A stretch of DNA of 64,000 bases, taken from assembly GCF_009862265.1 (NCBI RefSeq), contig NZ_WWGX01000043.1, positions 338,935 to 402,934 on the forward strand, read 5' to 3'. Source of the DNA: Streptomyces sp. SID8352 (GTDB taxonomy: Bacteria > Actinomycetota > Actinomycetes > Streptomycetales > Streptomycetaceae). Below are positions 34,718 to 42,537 of the stretch, piece by piece; positions within the stretch are counted from its first letter, which is position 1; each line of letters begins with the position of its first letter. The position numbers and the translations under genes were made by a program. Below the pieces are notes generated by a model that saw only the letters and a list, made by a program, of their open reading frames with translations, did not search any database and was not told the DNA's origin.

Positions 34718-36073
34718 GTGCATCCTCCCAGCGCACCGGCGTCCGGTCCCGCGCCCGTGGAGCCCGCGCGGCGCCCCGGCCGCCTGCTGGTGGTCAGCGC
34801 GAGCATGGGCGCCGGGCACGACACGGTCGCCGCCGAGGTGGCCCGCCGCGCCCGGGAGGGCGGTGGTGACGCGCTCGTCACCGACGTCCTCGCGCTCCTG
34901 CCGTTCGGGCTCGGCCGCGCCCTGCGGTTCCTCTACCGGGGCTCGGTGCGGCACGCCCCCTGGGCCTACGGCGCGGTGTACCGACTGTTCCTGCGCCCCG
35001 GCCCCGGCCGCCGCCCCGGCGGCACACCGCTGGCCCGGCTGGCGGGCGGGCGGCTGCTGCGGCTGGCCGCGGCGTGGGAGGCGGACGCGGTGGTGCCGGT
35101 CTTCCACCTCGGCGCCCAGCTCACCGGCCATCTGCGGGCCCGCGGACTGCTGCCGGTGCCCAGCGTGGTCCTGGTCGTCGACTTCGCCGTGCACCGCCAG
35201 TGGCTGCACCCCGGCAACGACCACTACCTCTGCCTGACGCCGGACGCGGCCCGCGAGGTGCGGCGCGCCATCGGCGCACCGGCCACCGTCTGCGGTCCCG
35301 TGGTGCCCCCCGGGTTCCTGGCGGTCGACGCCGGGGCGGCCGGCGCCGGGGCGGGGGCACCGACGGCCTCCGCCGGGCCCGCCCTCGCCCTGGTCGCCGC
35401 ACCGGACGCATCGGACGCACCGGAGGCACCGGGTGTCGGCGGCAGCGACGGCGGAACCGCTCCCGGCGCGGGGCGGTCCGCCGGGCAATCAGCGGACCCC
35501 GGCGGTGGTCCCGGTTCCGGTGGCCCCGGCGACACCTGGCGGCTGTTCCTCGGGCGGCACGGCCCCGGCCGGGTGCCCGTCGTGCTGTCCGCCGGGGCCT
35601 GGGGCGTCGGCTCGCGCCTGGACGCCACGGTCCGGCTGCTGGCCGCGCACGGCTATCTGGCGGTGGTGCTCTGCGGCGCCAACGACCGGCTGCGGGGCGA
35701 GCTGTCGGGCACACCGGGCGTGCTCCCCCTGGGCTGGGTCGGCGACATGCCCGGCCTGCTGCGGGCCGCCCGCGCGCTGATCGACAACGCCGCCGGGCAG
35801 ACCGCCGTGCAGGCCCTCGCCGCCGGGCTGCCGGTCATCGGCCACCGCCCGATACCGGGGCACGGAGCGGACGGCGTACGGCGGATGGCGGACCTGGGCG
35901 TCTCCGACCTCGCGGGGAACGGCGCCGCCCTGCTCGCCTCCCTGCGGCGGCTCACGGCGCCGGGCCCGGAGCGCGAGGCGCGGACCGCCGCCGGACGCGC
36001 GCTGTTCCGGCACGACCCGGTGCCGCTGATGACCGCGTACGCCCGTGCCCGGCGGGCGGGCACCGGCGGGTGA
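34718..36073 (+). CDS. MGDG-synthase-like glycosyltransferase
   Basis: The 451-residue protein begins with the MGDG synthase N-terminal signature (LLVVSASMGAGHDTVAAEVA) and has a C-terminal GT-B nucleotide-sugar domain (VVLSAGAWGVGSRLDATVRL, GWVGDMPGLLRAARALIDNA, GQTAVQALAAGLPVIGHRPI). Between them lies a roughly 65-residue Gly/Ala/Pro insertion that homologues generally lack. It would transfer a sugar from a nucleotide donor to diacylglycerol or a similar lipid on the inner face. Diverges from the SDR gene, whose product may act on the same lipid pathway. Confidence 0.88.
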   Translation: MHPPSAPASGPAPVEPARRPGRLLVVSASMGAGHDTVAAEVARRAREGGGDALVTDVLALLPFGLGRALRFLYRGSVRHAPWAYGAVYRLFLRPGPGRRPGGTPLARLAGGRLLRLAAAWEADAVVPVFHLGAQLTGHLRARGLLPVPSVVLVVDFAVHRQWLHPGNDHYLCLTPDAAREVRRAIGAPATVCGPVVPPGFLAVDAGAAGAGAGAPTASAGPALALVAAPDASDAPEAPGVGGSDGGTAPGAGRSAGQSADPGGGPGSGGPGDTWRLFLGRHGPGRVPVVLSAGAWGVGSRLDATVRLLAAHGYLAVVLCGANDRLRGELSGTPGVLPLGWVGDMPGLLRAARALIDNAAGQTAVQALAAGLPVIGHRPIPGHGADGVRRMADLGVSDLAGNGAALLASLRRLTAPGPEREARTAAGRALFRHDPVPLMTAYARARRAGTGG

Positions 36074-36099
36074 GGCCGGGCGCCCGCCGGACGCGCCGG

Positions 36100-36498
36100 T
36101 CAGTCGCCGGAGGCGCGCTCGGCGCGCTCCTCGTGGAGCTTCCGCACGCGCGCGGCCTCCTTGCGGACGTCGGCCTGTACCGTCCGCTCCCGCTCCAGCC
36201 ACTCGGGGCGCTCCCGCTTCAGCTCCTCGATCCGCTCCGTGGTGAGCGCCTCGTCCACGCCGCCGCGCCGCAGGCCCGCGATGGACACACCGAGCTTCGC
36301 CGCCACCACCGGACGGGGGTGGGGGCCCTCGCTCCGCAGCTTCCGCAGCCACTCGGGCGGGTCGGCCTGGAGCGCGTTCAGCTCGGAACGGGAGACGACA
36401 CCCTCACGGAACTCGGCGGGGGTGGCCTCAAGGTAGACACCCAGCTTCTTCGCCGCGGTCGCGGGCTTCATGGTCTGGGTGCTCTGGTGCGACGTCAT
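36100..36498 (-). CDS. DUF5997-family protein
   Basis: The 132-residue charged, helical protein has the DUF5997 pattern: MKPATAAKKLGVYLEATPAE, SELNALQADPPEWLRKLR, GPHPRPVVAAKLGVSIAGLR and EERIEELKRERPEWLERER-like ends. The repeated V-x-x-KLGVxxxGLRR units look like small helix-turn-helix modules, so DNA or nucleoid binding is conceivable but untested. It diverges from an HTH-less LysR-domain gene with 115 bases between starts, a pairing that recurs in streptomycetes. Confidence 0.85.
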   Translation of the reverse strand: MTSHQSTQTMKPATAAKKLGVYLEATPAEFREGVVSRSELNALQADPPEWLRKLRSEGPHPRPVVAAKLGVSIAGLRRGGVDEALTTERIEELKRERPEWLERERTVQADVRKEAARVRKLHEERAERASGD

Positions 36499-36613
36499 GG
36501 GGTCCAGGGTATCCAGTGGGCACCGGGCCGCCGACCACACCCGGCGGCGCTCCCACCGCCACCGGCCGCCCCGGTGGTCGGGCCGGGGCCGCCGCGCCCG
36601 GTAGCCTGGACGG

Positions 36614-37417
36614 GTGACAGGCTCGGAAGACCCCCCCGCGTTCCGGCTCGCCTACGTCCCGGGGGTGATGCCCGACAAATGGGTGCGCATCTGGAACGAG
36701 CGGCTGCCGGACGTCCCGCTGTCCCTGACCCAGGTCCCCCCGGACGGCACGGACCGGATCCTGCGGGACGGCGGTGCCGACGCCGGACTCGTCCGGCTGC
36801 CCGTCGACCGCGCGGTGTTCAGCGCGATCCCCCTGTACACCGAGACCACGGTCGTCGTGGTGCCCAAGGACCACCTGGTCACCGCGGCCGACGAGGTGAC
36901 CCTGGCGGACCTGGCCGACGAGATCGTGCTGCACCCCCTGGACGACGTGCTCGGCTGGGAGACCCCGCCCGGCCGCCCCGCCCTGGAACGCCCGGCCACC
37001 ACCGCGGACGCGGTCGAACTGGTCGCCGCGGGCATCGGCGTCCTCGTCGTCCCCCTGTCCCTGGCCCGGCTGCACCACCGCAAGGACCTCGCGCACCGCC
37101 CGGTCACCGACGCCCCCGGGTCCGGCGTGGCGCTCTCCTGGCGCGAGGACGCGCACACGGACCTGGTGGAGGAGTTCATCGGCGTCGTCCGGGGCCGCAC
37201 CGTCAACAGCACCCGGGGCCGCCCCCGGGCCGAGCAGGCGACGGACCGGAAGGGCGGGCGGGGGCGCGCCGACGGGGACGCCGCGCGGCGCAAGCCGACG
37301 CCCGGCAAGTCCTCCGGCGGCGCCCGGCGCGGCTCGGGCACGGCGCGCGGTGCGGGCAACACCCGCGGTGCGGGCGGCTCCCGGAGCGGGCGGCGCGGCA
37401 GACCCGGCCACCGCTGA
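36614..37417 (+). CDS. LysR substrate-binding-domain protein lacking an HTH
   Basis: The 267-residue protein is a stand-alone LysR effector-binding domain: FRLAYVPGVMPDKWVRIW, the strand VPLSLTQVP, hinge ETTVVVVPKDHLVT, and AVELVAAGIGVLVVPLSLAR. It has no N-terminal helix-turn-helix. After about residue 200 it has a Gly/Arg/Lys-rich disordered tail that is strongly basic and could bind nucleic acid. A candidate -10 (TAGCCT, 36602-36607) lies 6 bases before GTG 36614, suggesting a leaderless transcript. It is divergent from DUF5997; the small partner might supply the DNA-binding function. Confidence 0.88.
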   Translation: MTGSEDPPAFRLAYVPGVMPDKWVRIWNERLPDVPLSLTQVPPDGTDRILRDGGADAGLVRLPVDRAVFSAIPLYTETTVVVVPKDHLVTAADEVTLADLADEIVLHPLDDVLGWETPPGRPALERPATTADAVELVAAGIGVLVVPLSLARLHHRKDLAHRPVTDAPGSGVALSWREDAHTDLVEEFIGVVRGRTVNSTRGRPRAEQATDRKGGRGRADGDAARRKPTPGKSSGGARRGSGTARGAGNTRGAGGSRSGRRGRPGHR

Positions 37418-37571
37418 CCGATCCGCCCTGCCGCGCGATCGGCCCCGGCCGATCCGCCCCGGCCGAGGGGCTTCCCGGCCGACGGCCGACCGCTCGCCCC
37501 GGCCGTCCGCCCCCGCTGCCCACGGGCCCCCGCGGACCGGCCTCCGGCACCCCGTCCCGGTCCGCCCCCGC

Positions 37572-37765
37572 TCAGACGCGCCGGGCCGAGCGCTCCAGCC
37601 GGTCGAGGGCGCCCCGCGCCGTGAACTCCCGCTGCCCGCCGCGCAGCAGCAGGTCCGCCGCGGCGAGACCGGGTTCGCCGGCGGTCTCCGGGAGGCACGG
37701 CACGGCGACGCAGCGCATCCCGGCCGTGGGCCGCCTCGGCTCCCGGGAGCCCGCGCGGGAACACC
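37572..37765 (-). pseudogene. C-terminal remnant of a HAD-family phosphatase, frameshifted
   Basis: One minus frame (from about 37718) reads AGMRCVAVPCLPETAGEPGL, then AADLLLRGGQREFTARGAL, ending at 37572. This is the C-terminal strand and helix of a HAD hydrolase. The neighbouring frame just upstream reads LPGAEAA, the end of the preceding conserved D-x-x-x-G-x-x-A-A segment, so a 1-base shift separates them at about 37725. Nothing recognisable of the phosphatase core (DxDxT) is found further upstream, so only the last ~60 residues survive. Confidence 0.6.
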
Positions 37766-37965
37766 GACCGGAGGGCGCTCGCGATGGGACCGGTCCGCCG
37801 GTCCGGGACGGGGCCGGAAGCAGCGGCGCCGGAGCGCCCCGGCGGTGCGGCCCGCGGGTGAGGCGCGACCGGGAGCGGGGCCCCGGAGCGGGGGCCCGGA
37901 GCGGACCCGCGGCACGGGGACGGTGCCGTGCCCCGCACCGCGCGCCCGGCACCGGGCACGCGCAC

Positions 37966-38442
37966 TCACCCCCGCGCAGCGCGGCCGATCGACTCCACCA
38001 GCGGCAGCAGCCGGTACGGCACCCGTTCCCGCAGCGCGACCTCGCTGCGGGTGCGCACCACCCCGGGCAGGCTGATGAGCTTCTGCACCACGTCCTCCAG
38101 ATGCGCGTTGTCCCGTGCCACGACCCGGGTCATCAGGTCCCCGCCGCCGGTGATGGAGAAGGCCTCCACGATCTCCGGGACGGCGGCCAGTGCCTCGCCC
38201 ACCTCGTCCAGACGCCCCTGGGTGACCTCGATGTGCACGAACGCCAGCACCGGGTGGCCGAGCGCCGCGGGGGAGAGCGCCGGGGCGGCGCCGGTGATCA
38301 CGCCCTCCCGCTCCAGCCGGTCCAGCCGGGCCTGGAGAGTGCCGCGGGCGACGCCCAGGAGGCGGGCGTACTCGCGCACGCTGGTGCGCGGCCGCTCCAG
38401 CAGCAGCCGCAGGATGCGGGTGTCCAGTTCGTCGACGGCCAT
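37966..38442 (-). CDS. Lrp/AsnC-family transcriptional regulator
   Basis: The 158-residue protein has an N-terminal helix-turn-helix (LDTRILRLLLERPRTSVREY, ARLLGVARGTLQARLDRLE) and a C-terminal RAM domain (GHPVLAFVHIEVTQGRLDEV, VEAFSITGGGDLMTRVVARD). Lrp proteins form octamers and respond to amino acids. It diverges from a FUSC-family permease gene, and a perfect 13-bp inverted repeat lies in the shared region. The likely job is autoregulation and control of the permease. Confidence 0.93.
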   Translation of the reverse strand: MAVDELDTRILRLLLERPRTSVREYARLLGVARGTLQARLDRLEREGVITGAAPALSPAALGHPVLAFVHIEVTQGRLDEVGEALAAVPEIVEAFSITGGGDLMTRVVARDNAHLEDVVQKLISLPGVVRTRSEVALRERVPYRLLPLVESIGRAARG

Positions 38443-38466
38443 GGCGCCCGTCCGCTCCCCTCGTCG

Positions 38467-38518
38467 GCCATTGGTACGCCGGTGGCTGCCGGAATACCGC
38501 ATCGAGCGTACCAATGGC
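38467..38518. promoter_or_regulatory. perfect 13-bp inverted repeat, probable Lrp operator
   Basis: GCCATTGGTACGC (38467-38479) and GCGTACCAATGGC (38506-38518) are exact inverted repeats separated by 26 bases, 25 bases from the Lrp start codon. Two half-sites 39 bases apart centre to centre, close to four helical turns, fit binding of two Lrp dimers on one DNA face. A smaller inverted repeat, AGTGGC / GCCACT, follows at 38529-38547. Confidence 0.7.
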
Positions 38519-38656
38519 ACAGTGGAAAAGTGGCCTGTTGAGCCACTGGCGGAAAGGATGCTCCCATGGGGGTGTCGATGGCGCTGCGGACCCCGCGGCG
38601 CCTTTTTCATGCCGAGAACCGCGCGGACGGCGATCCGGGCGGAAAGGGGGCGATAC

Positions 38657-40150
38657 GTGGTGCTGAAGAGGGTGTTCATGGCTCCGGACCCGGGGCGGGC
38701 GCGGCTGCGCTTCGCCGCGCGGGGCGTCCTCGGCATCGGCCTGGCCGTCGTGGTCTGCGGGTCGGCCGGGATCTCCCTGGTGGGCGTCGTCGTCGGCGGG
38801 CTCGCCGCGCTGCTCGCGCTGTTCACCGTCACCGACCCGGCCGTCCGCGGCCAGGCGGTGACCACGGCGCTGCTCCCCGCCGCCGGACTGCCGGTGCTCG
38901 CCCTGGCCGCCGTGCTCCACGACCACCCGGTCGTCCGCGACCTGGTCTTCCTCGCCGTGGTCGGCGCCGGGGTGTACGCCCGGCGCTGGGGGCCGCGCGG
39001 GCACAGCCTCGGCGTGTTCGCGTTCATGACCTTCTTCATCGCCCAGTTCCTGCACGCCACCGCGGACCTGCTGCCCGAGATGTCCGCCGCCCTGCTGCTG
39101 TCCGTGGCCGCCGCCGGCGCCACGCGCTTCGGCCTGTGGTGCTACGAGCGCCGCACGCCCCCGCCCGCCGCGCCCGCACCGCCCCCCGGCCGGGGTCTGG
39201 CCCGCGTCACCACCCGCCAGGCGGTCCAAACCACCGCCGGCGCCGCCTTCGCGCTGGTCGTGGGGCAACTCGTGTCGGGGGACCGCTGGTACTGGGCGGT
39301 CGGTGCCACCTGGTGGGTCTTCGTCAACACCACCTCGCGCGGCGAGACCCTGGTGCGCGGCTTCCGCCGGGTGCTCGGCACCGTCATCGGCATCGGCGCC
39401 GGGTTCCTCGTCGCCGTCCCGGTCGCCGGGTCCGGGGTGCCCACCGCCGTCCTCACCGCCGTCTGCGTCTTCGGCGTCTTCTACACGGCCGCCGTGTCCT
39501 ACACCTGGATGATGCTCTGCGTGACGGTGCTCGCCGAGCTGCTCTACGGGCTGCTCGGCGTGCTCGGCCCCGGACTGCTCGCCCTGCGGCTCGTCGAGAC
39601 GGGCGTGGGGGCGCTCGGCGCCGCCCTCGCCGTGCTGCTGGTCCTGCCGGTCACCACCCACGCCGTCACCCACGCCTGGATCGAGCACGCCCTGCGCGGT
39701 GTGCGGGCCTGCACGGCCGAGGCCGCCGCCCGGCTCGCCGGGGACGACTCCGCCGACCCGGGGGCGCGGGTCGCCGAGCTGGAGCAGGCGCTCGCCCGGG
39801 TGCGGCTGTCGGTCGCGCCGCTGGTGCACCCCCTGCACCCGGTGCGGAGCCGCAAGCGGCGCGCCCGCCGGGTGCTCGCCCTGCTCGACGACTGCGCCCG
39901 GGAGGTGCGCGGCCTGGCCGCCGTCGCCGCCGACCCGGAGGCCTCGCACGACGCCCGGCTGGCCGCCGCCTGCTGGCGGGTCGAGAGCGCGGTCGAGGCC
40001 CTGACCGGCGGCGGGACCGTCCCCGCCCGCGCGGAGCGCCCGCTCGCCGCCGGACCCGCCCACGCCCATCTGCACGGCCTGGAGGGCGCCCTCGCCGAAC
40101 TCGCCGCCCCGCTGCGCGCCCGGTCCGGCTCGCCCCTGGTCGGTGCCTGA
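38657..40150 (+). CDS. FUSC-family (aromatic acid exporter-like) membrane protein
   Basis: The 497-residue protein has two blocks of transmembrane helices (about 20-155 and 190-340), the duplicated FUSC layout, joined and followed by soluble helical segments. Landmarks are FVNTTSRGETLVRGFRRVLG, TVIGIGAGFLVAV and the cytosolic LHPVRSRKRRARRVLALLDD. Relatives such as AaeB and YccS are proton-driven efflux pumps for aromatic or other organic acids. GTG 38657 was chosen because GGAAAGGGGG precedes it; ATG 38609 has no ribosome-binding site. The Lrp regulator diverges from it with a shared operator region. Confidence 0.88.
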   Translation: MVLKRVFMAPDPGRARLRFAARGVLGIGLAVVVCGSAGISLVGVVVGGLAALLALFTVTDPAVRGQAVTTALLPAAGLPVLALAAVLHDHPVVRDLVFLAVVGAGVYARRWGPRGHSLGVFAFMTFFIAQFLHATADLLPEMSAALLLSVAAAGATRFGLWCYERRTPPPAAPAPPPGRGLARVTTRQAVQTTAGAAFALVVGQLVSGDRWYWAVGATWWVFVNTTSRGETLVRGFRRVLGTVIGIGAGFLVAVPVAGSGVPTAVLTAVCVFGVFYTAAVSYTWMMLCVTVLAELLYGLLGVLGPGLLALRLVETGVGALGAALAVLLVLPVTTHAVTHAWIEHALRGVRACTAEAAARLAGDDSADPGARVAELEQALARVRLSVAPLVHPLHPVRSRKRRARRVLALLDDCAREVRGLAAVAADPEASHDARLAAACWRVESAVEALTGGGTVPARAERPLAAGPAHAHLHGLEGALAELAAPLRARSGSPLVGA

Positions 40151-40188
40151 GGGAGGTCTCCCCCCGCCTCGGCGCTACCCAGGGCCTC

Positions 40189-40253
40189 TCGTTTGGATCA
40201 CGCCGGGCTCGCGGGGTCTGGCACCGCTCCCCGATCCGGCCCGATCCAAACGA
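40189..40253. repeat. 65-base compound hairpin element
   Basis: TCGTTTGGATC (40189-40199) pairs exactly with GATCCAAACGA (40243-40253). Inside are GCCGG/CCGGC (40202-40206 with 40236-40240) and CGGGG/CCCCG (40212-40216 with 40229-40233) around a 12-base loop. The three nested stems (21 base pairs) make one long imperfect hairpin between the FUSC stop codon and the lactonase promoter. It may act as a terminator for the FUSC gene, or be a dispersed repeat element; the stem is too internally structured for chance. Confidence 0.75.
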
Positions 40254-40268
40254 AGACCCAAGTCCCCC

Positions 40269-40284
40269 CTTTGGTCTAGACCGC
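40269..40284. promoter_or_regulatory. DasR-like operator (dre site)
   Basis: The 16 bases contain the perfect palindrome GGTCTAGACC and match the DasR consensus ACTGGTCTAGACCACT at 12 of 16 positions. It lies about 80 bases before the lactonase start. DasR is the GntR-family GlcNAc regulator of streptomycetes. The flanks are imperfect, so another GntR-family regulator is possible. Confidence 0.6.
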
Positions 40285-40363
40285 AGGTGATCGACTGCTA
40301 CGGTCGCCCGGAGCACGCATCGGACGACGGCACCCCGCCGGGGCGCGGGGCAGAGAGGGGCCA

Positions 40364-41401
40364 GTGGTGGCAGACGGCGGGAGACGACAGCGGCGGGCGT
40401 TCATCGGGTCGTTCACGGCGGCCGGCGGACCCGGGGTCGTGACGGCGGCCGTCGACCCGGACAGCGGCGCCCTCACCGCCCTCGGCGCGGACGGCACCCT
40501 GCCCGACCCCTCCTACCTGGCCCTCGCCCCCGGCGGGGAGATGCTCTACGCGGTCAGCGAGACCGCGCCGGGCACGGTGGCCGCGTACCGGGTGGCCGGG
40601 GACCGGACCGAACCGGCGGGCCGCCCGGTGCCCGTCGACGGCGACGGGCCCACCCACCTCGCCCTGCACGCGGGGCACGTCCTCACCGCCAACTACGGCT
40701 CGGGCAGCGTCAGCGCCGTACCGGTCCGCTCCGACGGCACCCTGGCGCGCGGCGCCTCCGGAGTCCTGCGGCACACCGGTTCCGGCCCGCACACCCAGCG
40801 CCAGCAGGCACCCCATGCCCATCAGGTCCGGTCCGACCCGAGCGGGCGCTGGGCGGTCAGCGTGGACCTCGGCACCGACTCGGTGCGGGTCTGCGCCCTG
40901 GCGGACGGCGCCCTCACCGTGCACCGGGAGATCGCCCTGCGCCCCGGCTCCGGCCCCCGCCACCTGGCCTTCCACCCGGACGGCGCGCACGCCTACGTGG
41001 TCAACGAACTGGCGCCGACCGTGACCGTCTGCCGCTGGGACGCCGCCGAGGGGGTGCTCCGGCCGCTCACCGAGGTGCGGCTGCTGGCCGGACCCGCCGC
41101 GGGCGACGCCTATCCGTCCGGCATCGTCGTCTCGCCCGACGGCCGCTTCGTGTGGACCGCCACGCGGGGCGAGGACGTGGTCTCGGTGCTGGCCGTCGAG
41201 GGGGACGCCCTGCGGCTGCTCGCCACCGTCTCCTGCGGCGGCCGCTGGCCGCGCGACATCGCGCTGTCGGAGGGCCTGCTGTACGTGGCGAACGAGCGCT
41301 CCGGGGACGTCACCTGGTTCACCACCGACCCCGGCACCGGCCTGCCGGCGCGCGCCGGATCGCTGCCGGTGGCCGCCGCCTCCTGCGTCGTCCTCGGCTG
41401 A
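40364..41401 (+). CDS. lactonase-family beta-propeller protein (6-phosphogluconolactonase-like)
   Basis: The 345-residue protein is a seven-bladed YVTN-type propeller of the PF10282 lactonase family. Repeated blade motifs such as DPSYLALAPGGEMLYAVSET, GPRHLAFHPDGAHAYVVNEL and GIVVSPDGRFVWTATRGED are visible, plus the conserved pocket loop HTGSGPHTQRQQAPHAHQV. Family members hydrolyse sugar lactones or related esters. GTG 40364 follows GAGAGGGG; GTG 40367 is an alternative. There is no signal peptide. A DasR-like site upstream hints at amino-sugar control, and a strong hairpin terminator follows. Confidence 0.9.
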   Translation: MVADGGRRQRRAFIGSFTAAGGPGVVTAAVDPDSGALTALGADGTLPDPSYLALAPGGEMLYAVSETAPGTVAAYRVAGDRTEPAGRPVPVDGDGPTHLALHAGHVLTANYGSGSVSAVPVRSDGTLARGASGVLRHTGSGPHTQRQQAPHAHQVRSDPSGRWAVSVDLGTDSVRVCALADGALTVHREIALRPGSGPRHLAFHPDGAHAYVVNELAPTVTVCRWDAAEGVLRPLTEVRLLAGPAAGDAYPSGIVVSPDGRFVWTATRGEDVVSVLAVEGDALRLLATVSCGGRWPRDIALSEGLLYVANERSGDVTWFTTDPGTGLPARAGSLPVAAASCVVLG

Positions 41402-41428
41402 CCCGCCGTACGCCCCCCGGGGGGACGG

Positions 41429-41461
41429 CGAAGGGCCCGTCCCTCCGGAGCGGGCCCTTCG
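41429..41461. terminator. bidirectional hairpin terminator
   Basis: CGAAGGGCCCG (41429-41439) and CGGGCCCTTCG (41451-41461) form a perfect 11-bp stem with an 11-base loop between the convergent lactonase and chelatase genes. There is no U-tract, as usual in streptomycetes. The symmetrical stem would serve both strands. Confidence 0.85.
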
Positions 41462-41479
41462 GCGGTGCGGGGGCGGGGG

Positions 41480-42400
41480 TCAGCGGACCGGGGAGCCCTG
41501 CGACGGCTGCGGGGCGATGCCCAGCGTCGTCGTGTACTTGGCCAGCGCCAGCTTGCCGATCGCCGGGTAGGGGCCGAGCGGGTCGGCCGTGGCACAGCCC
41601 GCCTCCCGGGCGGCCTCCGCCAGCAGGCTCCGCTCGATCTCCGGGCCGATCAGGTACGGGGCCAGCGCGAGCTGCCGGGAACCGGAGGAGCGCAGCCGCT
41701 CGGCCACGGTGGCGATCGAGCCCTCCTGGTCCAGGGCCGCCGCCATCACCGGCACGGCCAGCCGCGCGGCCAGCAGCATGCCGGTGATCCCGGCCGCCTG
41801 CACCGCCTCGTCGCCCCCCACGGAGGCCAGCACGATGCCGTCCGCGGCGGTGGCCACGGTGAACAACCTCGCCCGGTCGGCGCGGGCCAGACCGGCCTCG
41901 GAGAGCCGCACGTGCAGCGCCTCGGCCAGCAGCGGGTGCGGGCCCAGCACATCGGTCAGCTCGGCCGCGACCCTGCTGTCCATCACGGCCTGGCGGACCC
42001 GGCGCAGCAGCGCGCTGTCCGGACCGGCGAGCAGCGGCACGACGACGGCGACGGGACCCTCGGGCTCCTTGGCCTCCAGACCCGCGGCGAGCGCCTGCTC
42101 GTAGCGGGCGACGCGCTCCTCGGCGGCGTGCAGCAGGACGACCGGCAGCGACGGGTACTCCACGTCGTCGCCGTCGAGGTAGCCGATGCGGGCGTCGAGG
42201 CCCGGCAGCTCGGAGCGGGCGATGCTGATGACCTCTTCGGCGAGGCCGCGGGTGGCGCTACTGGGCATGCCCGGCACCGCGAGGACCAGCGCGGGCGCGC
42301 CCTCGGGGGCCACCAGCGGCTCGGGACGGCGGTGCCGTCCGGGCTGGCGGGGGCGCGGCATTCGTACAGGCAGGCCGGCGGGCCCAGTGGGGGAACTCAT
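41480..42400 (-). CDS. sirohydrochlorin chelatase (CbiX-like) family protein
   Basis: The 306-residue protein contains two CbiX-like repeats: LVLAVPGMPSSATRGLAEEV with VVLLHAAEERVARYEQALAA, and later LLLAARLAVPVMAAALDQEG with SRQLALAPYLIGPEIERSLL. CbiX/SirB proteins insert cobalt or iron into sirohydrochlorin for cobalamin or siroheme. The first repeat reads VPGMPSS where canonical enzymes have GHGS, so a catalytic His may be missing and activity is uncertain. ATG 42400 has no clear ribosome-binding site. Confidence 0.8.
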   Translation of the reverse strand: MSSPTGPAGLPVRMPRPRQPGRHRRPEPLVAPEGAPALVLAVPGMPSSATRGLAEEVISIARSELPGLDARIGYLDGDDVEYPSLPVVLLHAAEERVARYEQALAAGLEAKEPEGPVAVVVPLLAGPDSALLRRVRQAVMDSRVAAELTDVLGPHPLLAEALHVRLSEAGLARADRARLFTVATAADGIVLASVGGDEAVQAAGITGMLLAARLAVPVMAAALDQEGSIATVAERLRSSGSRQLALAPYLIGPEIERSLLAEAAREAGCATADPLGPYPAIGKLALAKYTTTLGIAPQPSQGSPVR

Positions 42401-42537
42401 GGCGCCGCATGTTACTGGTTTCCGCGCCTTCCGCGTTCGGGGAGGGTGCGGGAGAGTACCATCCGTCCGGTTTTGTCTGGAGCAGGTTGTACGGATCGGA
42501 CGGCATCGGCACGATTCCCCTCCGCGGTCGAGCGGTT

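Noticed and set aside
36428..40075. Minus-strand open frame of more than 1,200 codons
   Set aside because: It spans four real genes in other frames and has no recognisable domain; a GC-driven shadow.
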